Shown in pieces: positions 1 through 6,968 of a stretch of DNA of 8,182 nt. How positions within the stretch are numbered: position 1 is the stretch's first letter; each line of letters begins with the position of its first letter. Made by a program: the position numbers and the translations under genes. The notes under the pieces were generated by a model, which saw only the letters and a program-made list of their open reading frames with translations, did not search any database and was not told the DNA's origin. This DNA comes from MFKM01 sp038065115 (lineage in GTDB: Bacteria > Patescibacteriota > Minisyncoccia > UBA6257 > MFKM01): assembly GCA_038065115.1 (NCBI GenBank), contig JBBTRS010000013.1:1-8182 (forward strand). Direction: 5' to 3'.

Positions 1-1
1 C

Positions 2-571
2 TTGTTTGACGCTGTTAAAAGATTAACCGATGTAATTCTTTCTTTCATTTTATTTATAATTTTTCTGCCGATGATTATCGTCATCGCCGTCCTGATTAAA
101 ATCAGCTCCAAAGGGCCGATTATTTTCAAACAGCAAAGGATGGGAAAGAACGACAAAATCTTCTGGCTGTATAAATTCAGAACTATGAAAATTGAAATAA
201 AGGGCCCTCTCTGGACGATTGAAAAAGACAACCGGTTGACGCCAATAGGAAAAATTCTCCGTTTCTCCCATCTAGACGAACTGCCACAACTTTTAAACAT
301 TTTCAACGGGGATATCACTTTTGTCGGCCCAAGGGCCGAGCGAATAGAATTAACGAAACAATACAAAAAACTCCCCTACTACGAAATTCGCCACATTATT
401 AAACCCGGGGTTACGGGTTGGGCTCAGATTTATTATCGTCCCAGCGCTTCTTTGAAAGAAGCCTTTGAAAAACTCAAATATGACATTTACTATATTAAAA
501 ATCGTTCGTTGTTTTTGGATTTATTGATCATTTTTAAAACCATCAGATACGTTTTCACCAAAGTTAAATGA
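2..571 (+). CDS. Polyprenyl-phosphate sugar-1-phosphate transferase (initiating transferase), probably 5' partial
   Basis: This is a bacterial sugar transferase (PF02397 type). It moves a sugar-1-phosphate from a nucleotide sugar to undecaprenyl phosphate at the inner membrane and so starts each repeat unit. Seen here, numbering from the TTG at base 2: a hydrophobic membrane segment at residues about 11-33 with an internal proline; KFRTM at 58-62; the catalytic Asp-Glu pair in LDELPQLLN at 92-93; VGPRAER at 108-114; and KPGVTGWAQ at 134-142. The GPRxER motif and the YDIYYIKNRSL tail are typical of the long polyprenyl glycosylphosphotransferases (EpsE/WcaJ-like), which carry several N-terminal membrane helices and a CoA-binding-like domain. 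I therefore think the true start lies upstream of the window and the TTG is not the start, although a short PglC-like protein starting here cannot be excluded. Its TGA stop overlaps the ATG of the flippase gene. The sugar specificity cannot be read from the sequence. Confidence 0.93.
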   Translation: MFDAVKRLTDVILSFILFIIFLPMIIVIAVLIKISSKGPIIFKQQRMGKNDKIFWLYKFRTMKIEIKGPLWTIEKDNRLTPIGKILRFSHLDELPQLLNIFNGDITFVGPRAERIELTKQYKKLPYYEIRHIIKPGVTGWAQIYYRPSASLKEAFEKLKYDIYYIKNRSLFLDLLIIFKTIRYVFTKVK

Positions 572-2052
572 TTTCAAAATTAAAAACTTTTTTCTTTCAA
601 AATCTGACTCCCCGTCAAACAGTCGCCAAAAATATTTTTTGGTTAAGCTTGAGCCAGGTGGGCAGCCGATTTTTCCGGGCAATTATCATAATTTACGCGG
701 CCCGAATTTTGGGCGCGACCGAATACGGCATCTTCGCTTATGTTTTGGGCTTTACCGGTTTTTTCACTTTTTTTTCCGATATCGGCGTTAATTCAATCCT
801 GACCAGAGAAACGGCCAGCCGTCCCGAACAAAAAGATAAATATTTTTCAACCAGTTTTTGGATAAAAATCATTTTACTTCTAATAAGCGTTTTTTTGGTG
901 ATTTTTTTGGCTCCTCGTTTTTCCAAAATTGAAAAAGCGGTTGTTCTTTTCCCCCTGATGGCTCTGATGGTTTTTTTTGACGGTCTTCGAGAATTCATTA
1001 ACGCTTTTTTAAAAGGCTTGGAAAAAATGGAGTGGGAAGCAATTATCGTGATTACCATGAATGTTGTTATTATGGCAGCCGGATTTATTATTTTAAGAAT
1101 TTCCCCTACTTCAAAATCGCTGATTTTTTCTTACATCGCCAGCGCCGTTTTTTCGACGCTATTGGCGATATTGATCGTCAAAAAACAGTTTCTAAAAGTT
1201 TTCAATCGCCGTTACTTGGATTTCAAAATAGCTCTCCAAATCCTGAATTCGGCCTGGCCGCTCGCCTTTTCAGCGCTACTGGGAACTTTCATGCTCAATA
1301 CCGACGTGGTGATGCTTGGCTGGTGGCGAACCGCCGAAGAAATCGGTTATTACTCAATCGGCCAGCGCGTTATCGGCATCCTTTACACTTTACCGGCTCT
1401 TTTGATGAGCGGTGTTTTTCCGACTCTTTCCCGTTTTGTCCAAGAAAATGAAAAAGAGAGAGAAAGAAATCTTAACGAAAAATCAACAACCATAATTTTT
1501 TTAGCGGCTTTTCCTTTAATAATCGGCGGCATTGTCTTAAGCCAACCGATTATCAGAATGATTTTTGGTCCGGCTTATTTACCGGCAACATCGGCTTTCC
1601 GAATTTTAATCGCCAGCTTGTTTTGGATATTTCCAAGCGTTTTTCTTTCTAATTTAGTTTTAGCTCATAACCAACAAAAAAAGGTGGTGAGGTATATGGT
1701 AGCCGGCGCCTTGGCAAATATACTCCTAAACGCCTTTTTGATTCCGATTTTAGGAATTAAAGGCGCCGCCATTTCTACCTTCATCGCTCAAGCTATTTAT
1801 GTCGTTTCCACCTGGCGATACATCAAAAAAATCAGCGCGTTCCAAACCTTTCATCGCTTAAAAAAAATAATCGCGGCCGCGATTATTATGGGAATCGTCT
1901 CTTTGCTTTTAAATCAATTCGGTTTTCCGGTATTAACAAACATCCTTATATCCGCCGGTGTTTATCTGGGAGCGCTTTATTTATTCAAAGAGAGTGTTTT
2001 GGAAGAAATTATAATTTTATTTAAAAAATTCAAAAAAACGTCGTTGTCTTAA
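568..2052 (+). CDS. Wzx-type polysaccharide flippase (oligosaccharide flippase family)
   Basis: This 494-residue, strongly hydrophobic protein has the look of the MATE/MOP-superfamily polysaccharide transporters (PF01943/PF13440). These flip undecaprenyl-linked repeat units across the inner membrane. The N-terminus has the family pattern: a QTVAKNIFWLSLSQ amphipathic lead-in, a first helix ending in AARILGATEYGIFAY (residues 45-58), then SDIGVNSILTRET at 70-82. Many further hydrophobic segments follow, with basic loops between them, consistent with 12-14 helices. The length is normal for the family. The ATG overlaps the TGA stop of the initiating transferase (ATGA), and there is no clear Shine-Dalgarno site, so translational coupling is likely. 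The pairing with the initiating transferase says the locus uses a Wzx-type route rather than an ABC transporter. The 3' part contains a perfect 22-bp palindrome at 1866-1887, reported separately. The substrate cannot be inferred. Confidence 0.92.
   Translation: MISKLKTFFFQNLTPRQTVAKNIFWLSLSQVGSRFFRAIIIIYAARILGATEYGIFAYVLGFTGFFTFFSDIGVNSILTRETASRPEQKDKYFSTSFWIKIILLLISVFLVIFLAPRFSKIEKAVVLFPLMALMVFFDGLREFINAFLKGLEKMEWEAIIVITMNVVIMAAGFIILRISPTSKSLIFSYIASAVFSTLLAILIVKKQFLKVFNRRYLDFKIALQILNSAWPLAFSALLGTFMLNTDVVMLGWWRTAEEIGYYSIGQRVIGILYTLPALLMSGVFPTLSRFVQENEKERERNLNEKSTTIIFLAAFPLIIGGIVLSQPIIRMIFGPAYLPATSAFRILIASLFWIFPSVFLSNLVLAHNQQKKVVRYMVAGALANILLNAFLIPILGIKGAAISTFIAQAIYVVSTWRYIKKISAFQTFHRLKKIIAAAIIMGIVSLLLNQFGFPVLTNILISAGVYLGALYLFKESVLEEIIILFKKFKKTSLS
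1866..1887. repeat. Perfect 22-bp palindrome inside the flippase gene
   Basis: The 11-base left arm AATAATCGCGG is followed directly by its exact reverse complement CCGCGATTATT, giving a NotI-type centre GCGGCCGC. It encodes the stretch IIAAAII of a membrane helix, so the protein continues normally through it. It is not followed by a T-run that would make it a terminator. Confidence 0.85.
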
Positions 2053-2064
2053 TTTATCATCGGG

Positions 2065-2808
2065 TTAAATTTCGGATTTCCACCATCTTTTTCCAAAAAC
2101 AATAAATATCCCCGAAAATAAACCGATTAATCCAGCCAAAACGATATTCAATAACAACTTTGGCCTCGCAGATTGATAAGTGATAGTAACCGGTTTTATT
2201 ACTTTAGTAGATTTAATATTGCCTAACGAGTTTTTCAAAGAATCTAATTTTGCAGATGAACCTACTATCGCTTCCAATAATATTTCTTCGGCAGCAAATA
2301 AATCAAATTCAAAGATATATGTTTCAATTTTAGTTTCCAGAATTTTTCTTTCTTTTTCCAAGAAATTAACTTTTGCCTGTAATTTTTCAATCTCTTTTTC
2401 CAAGATTTCTTTCTTATTGCTAATTTTTTCTTCGTGTTCGGCTAAGATCAACGCGGATATTTTTTCTAAATCTTTTTTAACTTGATCGGGGTTGGAAGAC
2501 TTAATCTTTAATTGGGTTAAATTAGTTTGAGCGGGATTTAAAACGACGACATCGTAAGAAAATCCATCATAAGCACCGATTTTAATTTTTTGGCTTATCT
2601 GCGCCGGATTTTCTATCGGGGTATTTTCTTCTATTTTCCCGAGTTCCAGCCAAATACCGGCCTCGTAAATTTTGGGAACTGAAAAATTATAAATCACCGC
2701 CGCGGCTACCGCTGTCAAAAACACGCTTAAAACCAACCATTTTTTCGCAAAAATAAGTTTCAAGTAATCTTTTAAATCCACTTCTTTGTCGTCATTTTTA
2801 TTGTCCAT
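2065..2808 (-). CDS. Wzz-like chain-length determinant / polysaccharide co-polymerase
   Basis: A 247-residue protein with the topology of polysaccharide co-polymerases (PF02706, Wzz domain). A short cytoplasmic N-terminus with DLKDYLKLIFAKKW leads into a first membrane helix (residues about 24-41). A long extracytoplasmic part follows, with a charged coiled-coil-like region (about 108-165). The protein ends with a proline-containing approach (QSARPK, 212-217) and a second helix (about 218-238). There is no C-terminal tyrosine-kinase domain. Such proteins set chain length together with the polymerase and export machinery. I chose the ATG at 2808 because AAGGGA stands 4 bases before it. A longer reading from a TTG at 2853 would add 15 residues but lacks such a site. 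It is the last gene of the minus-strand block, 70 bases after the epimerase gene. It converges on the flippase gene with 12 bases between stops. The product is shorter than classical Wzz (over 300 residues), so the exact role is less certain than the fold. Confidence 0.85.
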   Translation of the reverse strand: MDNKNDDKEVDLKDYLKLIFAKKWLVLSVFLTAVAAAVIYNFSVPKIYEAGIWLELGKIEENTPIENPAQISQKIKIGAYDGFSYDVVVLNPAQTNLTQLKIKSSNPDQVKKDLEKISALILAEHEEKISNKKEILEKEIEKLQAKVNFLEKERKILETKIETYIFEFDLFAAEEILLEAIVGSSAKLDSLKNSLGNIKSTKVIKPVTITYQSARPKLLLNIVLAGLIGLFSGIFIVFGKRWWKSEI

Positions 2809-2812
2809 AAAA

Positions 2813-2818
2813 TCCCTT
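2813..2818 (-). promoter_or_regulatory. Shine-Dalgarno site that decides the Wzz-like start
   Basis: On the minus strand AAGGGA lies 4 bases upstream of the ATG at 2808. It is the only convincing Shine-Dalgarno site in the window. The starts of the other minus-strand genes, the flippase and the right-end nucleotidyltransferase have AT-rich upstream sequence with no GGAG-like core. Confidence 0.75.
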
Positions 2819-2824
2819 TTTTTA

Positions 2825-2853
2825 ATGTTAAAACTTATAGGTCTAATAGTCAA
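2825..2853 (-). promoter_or_regulatory. Candidate sigma-70-type promoter upstream of the Wzz-like gene
   Basis: On the minus strand TTGACT (2853-2848) is separated by 17 bases from TAACAT (2830-2825), matching the -35 and -10 consensus at 5 of 6 and 4 of 6 positions. It lies in the 70-base gap between the epimerase and Wzz-like genes, the longest gap inside the minus-strand block. The transcript would start only about ten bases before the ATG, almost on top of the Shine-Dalgarno site. That weakens the case, and AT-rich DNA makes chance matches common. Confidence 0.3.
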
Positions 2854-2878
2854 TCAAATTAATATCGGCTGTGAAAAA

Positions 2879-4048
2879 CTAATTCAAAAAATCGCGAATG
2901 GCTTCAATAATCTTTGGGGTCGCTTTTCCGTCGCCGTAAGGATTACGGCTCTTTGCCATCGCGTTATAAGCATTTTTATCGTCCAGTAAATTTAAAGTTT
3001 CCTTAATGATGATTTCGGGGTTAGTTCCCACTAATTTTGAGCCTCCCGCCTCAATTCCTTCTTGTCGCTCCGTATGTTCTCGCATAACCAAAACTGGCTT
3101 GCCAAGAGACGGAGCTTCTTCCTGGATGCCCCCCGAATCCGTAAGGATAAGATAAGAAATACTCATCAAAAAGACAAATTCATCGTATTCCAGCGGCTCA
3201 ATTAAATTAATATTGGAAATACCGTCTAACATTTTACGCGCTAAATGACAAACATTCGGGTTTAAATGAACCGGGTAAATTATTATTATATCTTTTCTTT
3301 TTTCAGCTAATTCTTTTATGGCTGAAAAGATGTTTTTTAATCCCTCGCCAAAACTTTCTCTTCGGTGAGCCGTAATTAAAATTATTTTTTTATCTTTAAA
3401 ATCAAACCCGTATTTTTTTGAAAAATTATTCTCATACTCCGCGATGTTTTCAGCTTGTTTTTCTTTTATCGCGAACAGCGCGTCAATCGCCGTATTGCCG
3501 GTTAAAAATATTTTTTCTTCCGCGATTCCTTCTTTTAAGAGATTATTTTTTGCCCGCTCGGTAGGCGCGAAATGCAAATCAGCCAATCTGGAAATAAGCT
3601 GACGATTTATTTCTTCCGGAAACGGGCTATATTTATCGTAAGTCCTCAAACCGGCTTCAATGTGGGCAATTTTAATTTTAAAATGGAAAGCCAGAAACGC
3701 GGCCAAAAATGCGGTTGAGGTGTCGCCCTGAATCATTAAAATATCGGGTTTTTCTTTTTTTAAAATCATTAAAAATTTCAAAAACGAAAAGCCGCTTATG
3801 ATTAAATTTTTAATTTTCCTGAAAATATTGATTCCTTTGCCGAATAATGCTTTATCGCTCAACATAATCTTAAAATCATAATCCGGTGTGATATCAAAGA
3901 CTTTTAATACGTAATCAAGCATTTTATCGTGCTGGCGAAAAACGCAAACAACCGCCTTTAAAGAAGAATTATTTTTAATCTCTTTGATTATCGGCGCGAA
4001 TTTAATCGCTTCCGGCCTGGTGCCAAACACCATAAATATTTTTTTCAT
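2879..4048 (-). CDS. wecB: Non-hydrolysing UDP-N-acetylglucosamine 2-epimerase
   Basis: A 389-residue member of the WecB/MnaA family (PF02350), which interconverts UDP-GlcNAc and UDP-ManNAc in the cytoplasm. Motifs in order: FGTRPEAIKFAP (8-19), MIQGDTSTA (105-113), HIEAGLRTYDKYSPFPEEINR (129-149), TAHRRESFGEG (226-236), DSGGIQEEAPSLGKPVLV (304-321) and MREHTERQEGIEAG (322-335). The residues matching the E. coli WecB active-site set are D109, E131, E145 and H228, with spacings essentially as in that enzyme. The sequence is closer to WecB/MnaA than to FnlC-type epimerases, which have a different stretch after HxEAG. A slightly long segment at 60-85 precedes the conserved core, and the usual TERPE reads TERQE. 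It starts 5 bases after the stop of the family 4 glycosyltransferase, without a visible Shine-Dalgarno site, so coupling is likely. The product implies a ManNAc-type residue, or a derivative such as ManNAcA, in the polymer. Confidence 0.95.
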   Translation of the reverse strand: MKKIFMVFGTRPEAIKFAPIIKEIKNNSSLKAVVCVFRQHDKMLDYVLKVFDITPDYDFKIMLSDKALFGKGINIFRKIKNLIISGFSFLKFLMILKKEKPDILMIQGDTSTAFLAAFLAFHFKIKIAHIEAGLRTYDKYSPFPEEINRQLISRLADLHFAPTERAKNNLLKEGIAEEKIFLTGNTAIDALFAIKEKQAENIAEYENNFSKKYGFDFKDKKIILITAHRRESFGEGLKNIFSAIKELAEKRKDIIIIYPVHLNPNVCHLARKMLDGISNINLIEPLEYDEFVFLMSISYLILTDSGGIQEEAPSLGKPVLVMREHTERQEGIEAGGSKLVGTNPEIIIKETLNLLDDKNAYNAMAKSRNPYGDGKATPKIIEAIRDFLN

Positions 4049-4053
4049 ATTGT

Positions 4054-5271
4054 TTATAAGAATTTTTCAAACTTATCGGCGCAAACTTTTTTTTCCATAT
4101 TTTCCAAAAGATATTTCAAACCGTTCTCGCCATATTCTTTCATTTTTTCTTTTTCATTATACATTTTTAAAATTATTTCCAACGCTTTTTCTTCGTCGTC
4201 TGAAACCGCGCCGTAACCGCATTTTGCTTCTTTAACAATTAACAAACCATCGCTTTCTTTATGTAAAAACGCGACAACCGGAACAGCGGCCGCCATATAA
4301 CCTAAAATTTTCGCTGGCACCGCCGGAGTGGTGTTCCGCGCGTTAAGACAAACTATGCCGACATCGCAATCTTTAACCAATTCGGGATATTCTTCCAAAG
4401 AAACAAACGGTTTGAAAACCACATTTTCTAATTTCAATTCTTCGGCCATCTTCATCAATTTTTCTTTTGCCGATCCGTCGCCCGCAAAAAGAAAAACAAT
4501 ATCCTTATTACTATTTCTTATTTTATTCGCTATTCTAATAAACAAATCTATTCCCTGTGATGGCCCAAGCACTCCGCCGAATAAAAATATAAATTTATTT
4601 TCCAAACCGTATAATTTTCTGAATCTGCCGGTTCTTTTCGCTCTCAAAAACGGCTCGCTGTCTATCCAATGATAGACCACCTGCGTTTTTCCCGAGGGCA
4701 CGTTTCTTTTTTCTTCAATAAATTTTTTGTGCTCGCCGGAAGGAACGACAATTAAATCGGCATTTTTATAAGCATTTTTTTCCATCCGCTCAAAAAACTT
4801 AATCAATAATTTATTCTTAATAATGCCCAGATCAACGGCATTTTGCGGAAATATATCGTGAAGATTCAATATGTATTTAGCGCCATAAAATTTTTTCGCC
4901 TTGCGGGCGACAAGCGCCAACGGCAACGGCGGGCTGTGAACAATCGCGACATTTATTTTTTCTTTAATATTTTCTTTGATTTTACGGAAAAAAATATAAG
5001 GCATTAAAAGCTGCGAAATGCCCCTAATAATAAAATTTACTTTATGATGCGGGAGGGTTTTAATCCGCAAAACTTTTACGCCATTTTCATCCGTCATTTC
5101 CGGCCAATTAATTCTTCCGGAATCGGCTAAATTGTATTTGGGATAAGAAGTGGCGACAAAAACGTTGTGTCCTTTGTCGCGCAAACCATCAGCTAAATCT
5201 TTCATTAATTGCGAAGCTGAACGAATCTCCGGTGGATAAGAATCCGTAATGATCAAGATGTTTTTTTTCAT
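4054..5271 (-). CDS. Family 4 glycosyltransferase (GT-B fold, WbuB-like)
   Basis: A 405-residue retaining-type glycosyltransferase that probably adds one sugar to the lipid-linked repeat unit on the cytoplasmic side of the membrane. The N-terminal domain begins IIITD-like and reads DSYPPEIRSAS (10-20). It carries VHSPPLPLALVARKAKKFYG (111-130), LHDIFPQNAVDLG (137-149) and VVYHWIDSEPF (198-208), the pattern of the WbuB-like branch. The C-terminal domain has FGGVLGPSQGIDLFI (231-245), FAGDGSAKEKL (262-272) and PAVPAKILGYMAAAVPVVAF (316-335), the nucleotide-sugar binding part. The first Glu of the classical EX7E motif is not present as such (Gly at 324). This branch often has another residue there, so I do not call it inactive. 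The stop lies 5 bases before the epimerase start and the ATG 15 bases after the oxidoreductase stop. WbuB of E. coli is a putative FucNAc transferase, but no FucNAc pathway genes are visible, so the donor is unknown. Confidence 0.9.
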   Translation of the reverse strand: MKKNILIITDSYPPEIRSASQLMKDLADGLRDKGHNVFVATSYPKYNLADSGRINWPEMTDENGVKVLRIKTLPHHKVNFIIRGISQLLMPYIFFRKIKENIKEKINVAIVHSPPLPLALVARKAKKFYGAKYILNLHDIFPQNAVDLGIIKNKLLIKFFERMEKNAYKNADLIVVPSGEHKKFIEEKRNVPSGKTQVVYHWIDSEPFLRAKRTGRFRKLYGLENKFIFLFGGVLGPSQGIDLFIRIANKIRNSNKDIVFLFAGDGSAKEKLMKMAEELKLENVVFKPFVSLEEYPELVKDCDVGIVCLNARNTTPAVPAKILGYMAAAVPVVAFLHKESDGLLIVKEAKCGYGAVSDDEEKALEIILKMYNEKEKMKEYGENGLKYLLENMEKKVCADKFEKFL

Positions 5272-5286
5272 AAAAGCGATCGGCGA

Positions 5287-6939
5287 TTATTTAAAATAGC
5301 TTGAAAATTTTTCTTTGGCTCTTTTGTATTTATCGCCCCAGCCTTTCATTGCCTGGAGTTTTTCTTCAAGATCCAGCATTATCTTTGCCGAAATAAGAAC
5401 CGATTCTATTGAGTCCCCGTCTTCATTATTGGCCATCTTTCTTCCTATTGCCCGATACATATCTCTGTAGCTATTGGTTTTAAATATTCTCTTTTTTCTG
5501 ATTATTTTGTAATTGTCTTCGGATTGGTATTTTATGGCGTCTGTTATTCTTACATTTCTTCCCGGAACTTTTAATTCTACGTGATCCCTCGGCCCCACTC
5601 TTAAACTGCCCTTTTCGCTGAAAGTTGTCGTGAAAGCCGCTCCGTTTTCAAGCTCTATCCAGACTTCAACGGAATTATCCTGCAGTAATTTGATGTCAAA
5701 ATTTCTCGGCTTGCTGAAATTATTAAGATGAAGAAAATGATCAATTTGGTGACAACCGTTTGATAAAAAAGTGCTTCTTGAAACCGGCCAATTGTACCAA
5801 AAAAATTCGGGTTGAATTAGCTCATAAACTATGGAGTGATATGAAATCGGATCGCCGTATTTTACGCCAAGATCCTCAATGGCCATATCGTTAAATATTC
5901 CATAGCGCTTATGAAATCCAATAAATAATCGTCTGCCGGATTCTCTAAGAACTTTTTCTAATTCATTCAATTCGTCATAATCCATAACAACCGGTTTTTC
6001 CACCACAACATACGCGCCCTGCCTTAAAGCGTGCAGGGTTATTGGAACATGGGTGTGGTTATAGCTGGCAACAAAATAAACATCATGTTTTTCATCTTTT
6101 CTGGGAAATGGCGAAGAATCCCACTTTTGAACTCTCCGTTCTAGAAATATCTGCGTTGGATCAATTTCGTGAACTGATTTTATGTCCACAAACGGTTCGG
6201 AGTAAGGGATAATATTGATTTTCGCGTAATTGCCGTAACCGAACAAAACCCCGTTTTTTTTCTTAGGATTCAACTTTTCAACTTGGCCCTTGATTTCCGC
6301 CACGGAATTCGCGTCTCGCGCGTCAATTTGTTGAGACTTGGACCATTCATTATCTTTAATCTCTTTTTTCAATCCATCCGCTAATTTATTCTGAATTTCT
6401 TCAGAAATTTCTATTCCCGAATAAACACTCCATCCCTTAATATCTTTCCACCAAACATTTTGCGGTTTATTTTTTTCCAAAGAAGAATATAGAATCGTAT
6501 CCGCCGATATTTCGGGAATATCCGATTTATTGATTTTTCCGCCGAGGGCGGATCCGCCTTCGGCGGAAAAAATAAGTTCTCCGGGCAAAACGACTCTTTC
6601 TGCAAGAGCCGGGTGCAGGGGGGCTATGAAGCCAACCAATTCTCCTTCGGAAAAACTTTGCTTATCGGCGCTCTCAATAATTTTTCCCAAACCGCAGGAA
6701 ATATATTTTTCATTGCGCCTGTCTTCCCTGATTCTAGACCAGATTTTTGTGAATAATCCATGAAACCCGACGACCGGAAAATAATTAATCAATAATCTCA
6801 AACTCTTGGATCTTGTATGATAAACATTTTCAAGTTTTTCAAGATTTTTCCAAGCAAAAACTTGAATTCTATATTCATTTTTATTTCGGCAATAATCCAA
6901 AAATCCGCTTCTCCATTTTTTACCCGTAAATATTCTCAT
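5287..6939 (-). CDS. Two-part oxidoreductase: short GroES-like remnant plus Gfo/Idh/MocA domain
   Basis: A 550-residue protein. Residues about 228-548 form a Gfo/Idh/MocA-type NAD(P)-dependent oxidoreductase: the dinucleotide loop GYGNYA (234-239), the EKP signature (314-316) with the usual Lys, and NGCHQIDHF (394-402) where the family has its His/Asp active-site pair. The first 200 residues resemble the front part of a medium-chain zinc-type dehydrogenase. SCGLGKIIES (81-90), FSEGELVGF (96-104) and LAERVVLPGELIF (112-124) follow the GroES-like pattern, but the Rossmann domain expected next is missing. Bi-domain MDR plus Gfo/Idh proteins are known in polysaccharide loci, so I infer a shrunken version. 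A palindromic insert encodes residues 125-135. The protein probably oxidises, reduces or epimerises a sugar-nucleotide or cyclitol, but the substrate is unknown. The ATG at 6939 has no clear Shine-Dalgarno site and lies 29 bases after the stop of the upstream gene. Confidence is high for the Gfo/Idh part and moderate for the N-terminal reading. Confidence 0.85.
   Translation of the reverse strand: MRIFTGKKWRSGFLDYCRNKNEYRIQVFAWKNLEKLENVYHTRSKSLRLLINYFPVVGFHGLFTKIWSRIREDRRNEKYISCGLGKIIESADKQSFSEGELVGFIAPLHPALAERVVLPGELIFSAEGGSALGGKINKSDIPEISADTILYSSLEKNKPQNVWWKDIKGWSVYSGIEISEEIQNKLADGLKKEIKDNEWSKSQQIDARDANSVAEIKGQVEKLNPKKKNGVLFGYGNYAKINIIPYSEPFVDIKSVHEIDPTQIFLERRVQKWDSSPFPRKDEKHDVYFVASYNHTHVPITLHALRQGAYVVVEKPVVMDYDELNELEKVLRESGRRLFIGFHKRYGIFNDMAIEDLGVKYGDPISYHSIVYELIQPEFFWYNWPVSRSTFLSNGCHQIDHFLHLNNFSKPRNFDIKLLQDNSVEVWIELENGAAFTTTFSEKGSLRVGPRDHVELKVPGRNVRITDAIKYQSEDNYKIIRKKRIFKTNSYRDMYRAIGRKMANNEDGDSIESVLISAKIMLDLEEKLQAMKGWGDKYKRAKEKFSSYFK
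6534..6571. repeat. 38-bp GC-rich palindromic element inside a coding sequence
   Basis: The two arms are symmetric about GGATCC (6550-6555). Of 19 base pairs, 18 match, and the only mismatch is G6546 against T6559. The inner arm core on the right is CCGCCTTCGGCGGA, flanked by a T-run on one side and an A-run on the other. It is far richer in GC than its surroundings. On the minus strand it is read in frame as SAEGGSALGGK (residues 125-135 of the oxidoreductase), and all six reading frames through it are free of stops. Changing the mismatched base to restore symmetry would turn Leu132 into Phe. I interpret it as a mobile or amplified palindromic repeat, not a terminator, since it lies in mid-gene. 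Confidence 0.8.
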
Positions 6940-6968
6940 AATTTCATTAAATCATAATTAAATAGAAA

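Noticed and set aside
324..339. Inverted repeat TCGGCCC-AA-GGGCCGA in the initiating transferase gene
   Set aside because: It encodes the conserved Val-Gly-Pro-Arg-Ala motif, so the symmetry is explained by protein constraint and codon choice, and the arms are only 7 bases.
2040..2075. Bidirectional terminator between the convergent stops
   Set aside because: No GC-rich stem with flanking T- and A-runs can be formed in or around the 12-base gap.
3665..3790. AT-rich inverted repeats such as ATTTTAA-TT-TTAAAAT
   Set aside because: Arms of 5-7 A/T bases are expected by chance at this base composition and lie within the epimerase gene.
2879..4048. FnlC-type epimerase of a FucNAc pathway, suggested by the neighbouring WbuB-like gene
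   Set aside because: The stretch after HIEAG (LRTYDKYSPFPEEINR) matches WecB/MnaA rather than FnlC, and no FnlA/FnlB genes are visible.
4054..4360. Inactive family 4 glycosyltransferase, because the first Glu of EX7E is Gly
   Set aside because: WbuB-like members often vary at this position and all other motifs look intact, so the substitution is not evidence of decay.
6031..6055. Hairpin CCCTGC/GCAGGG in the oxidoreductase gene
   Set aside because: Six-base arms with a ten-base loop inside a conserved coding part; no support for a function.
6534..6571. Rho-independent terminator reading of the palindrome with flanking T and A runs
   Set aside because: It has the shape of a bidirectional terminator, but lies in the middle of an intact coding sequence and is read in frame, so a repeat element fits better.
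6411..6763. Reading frames on both strands around the palindrome giving PPKADPPSAEK- or PPRADPPSAEK-type peptides
   Set aside because: They are shadows created by the stop-free palindrome and overlap the well-supported oxidoreductase frame.
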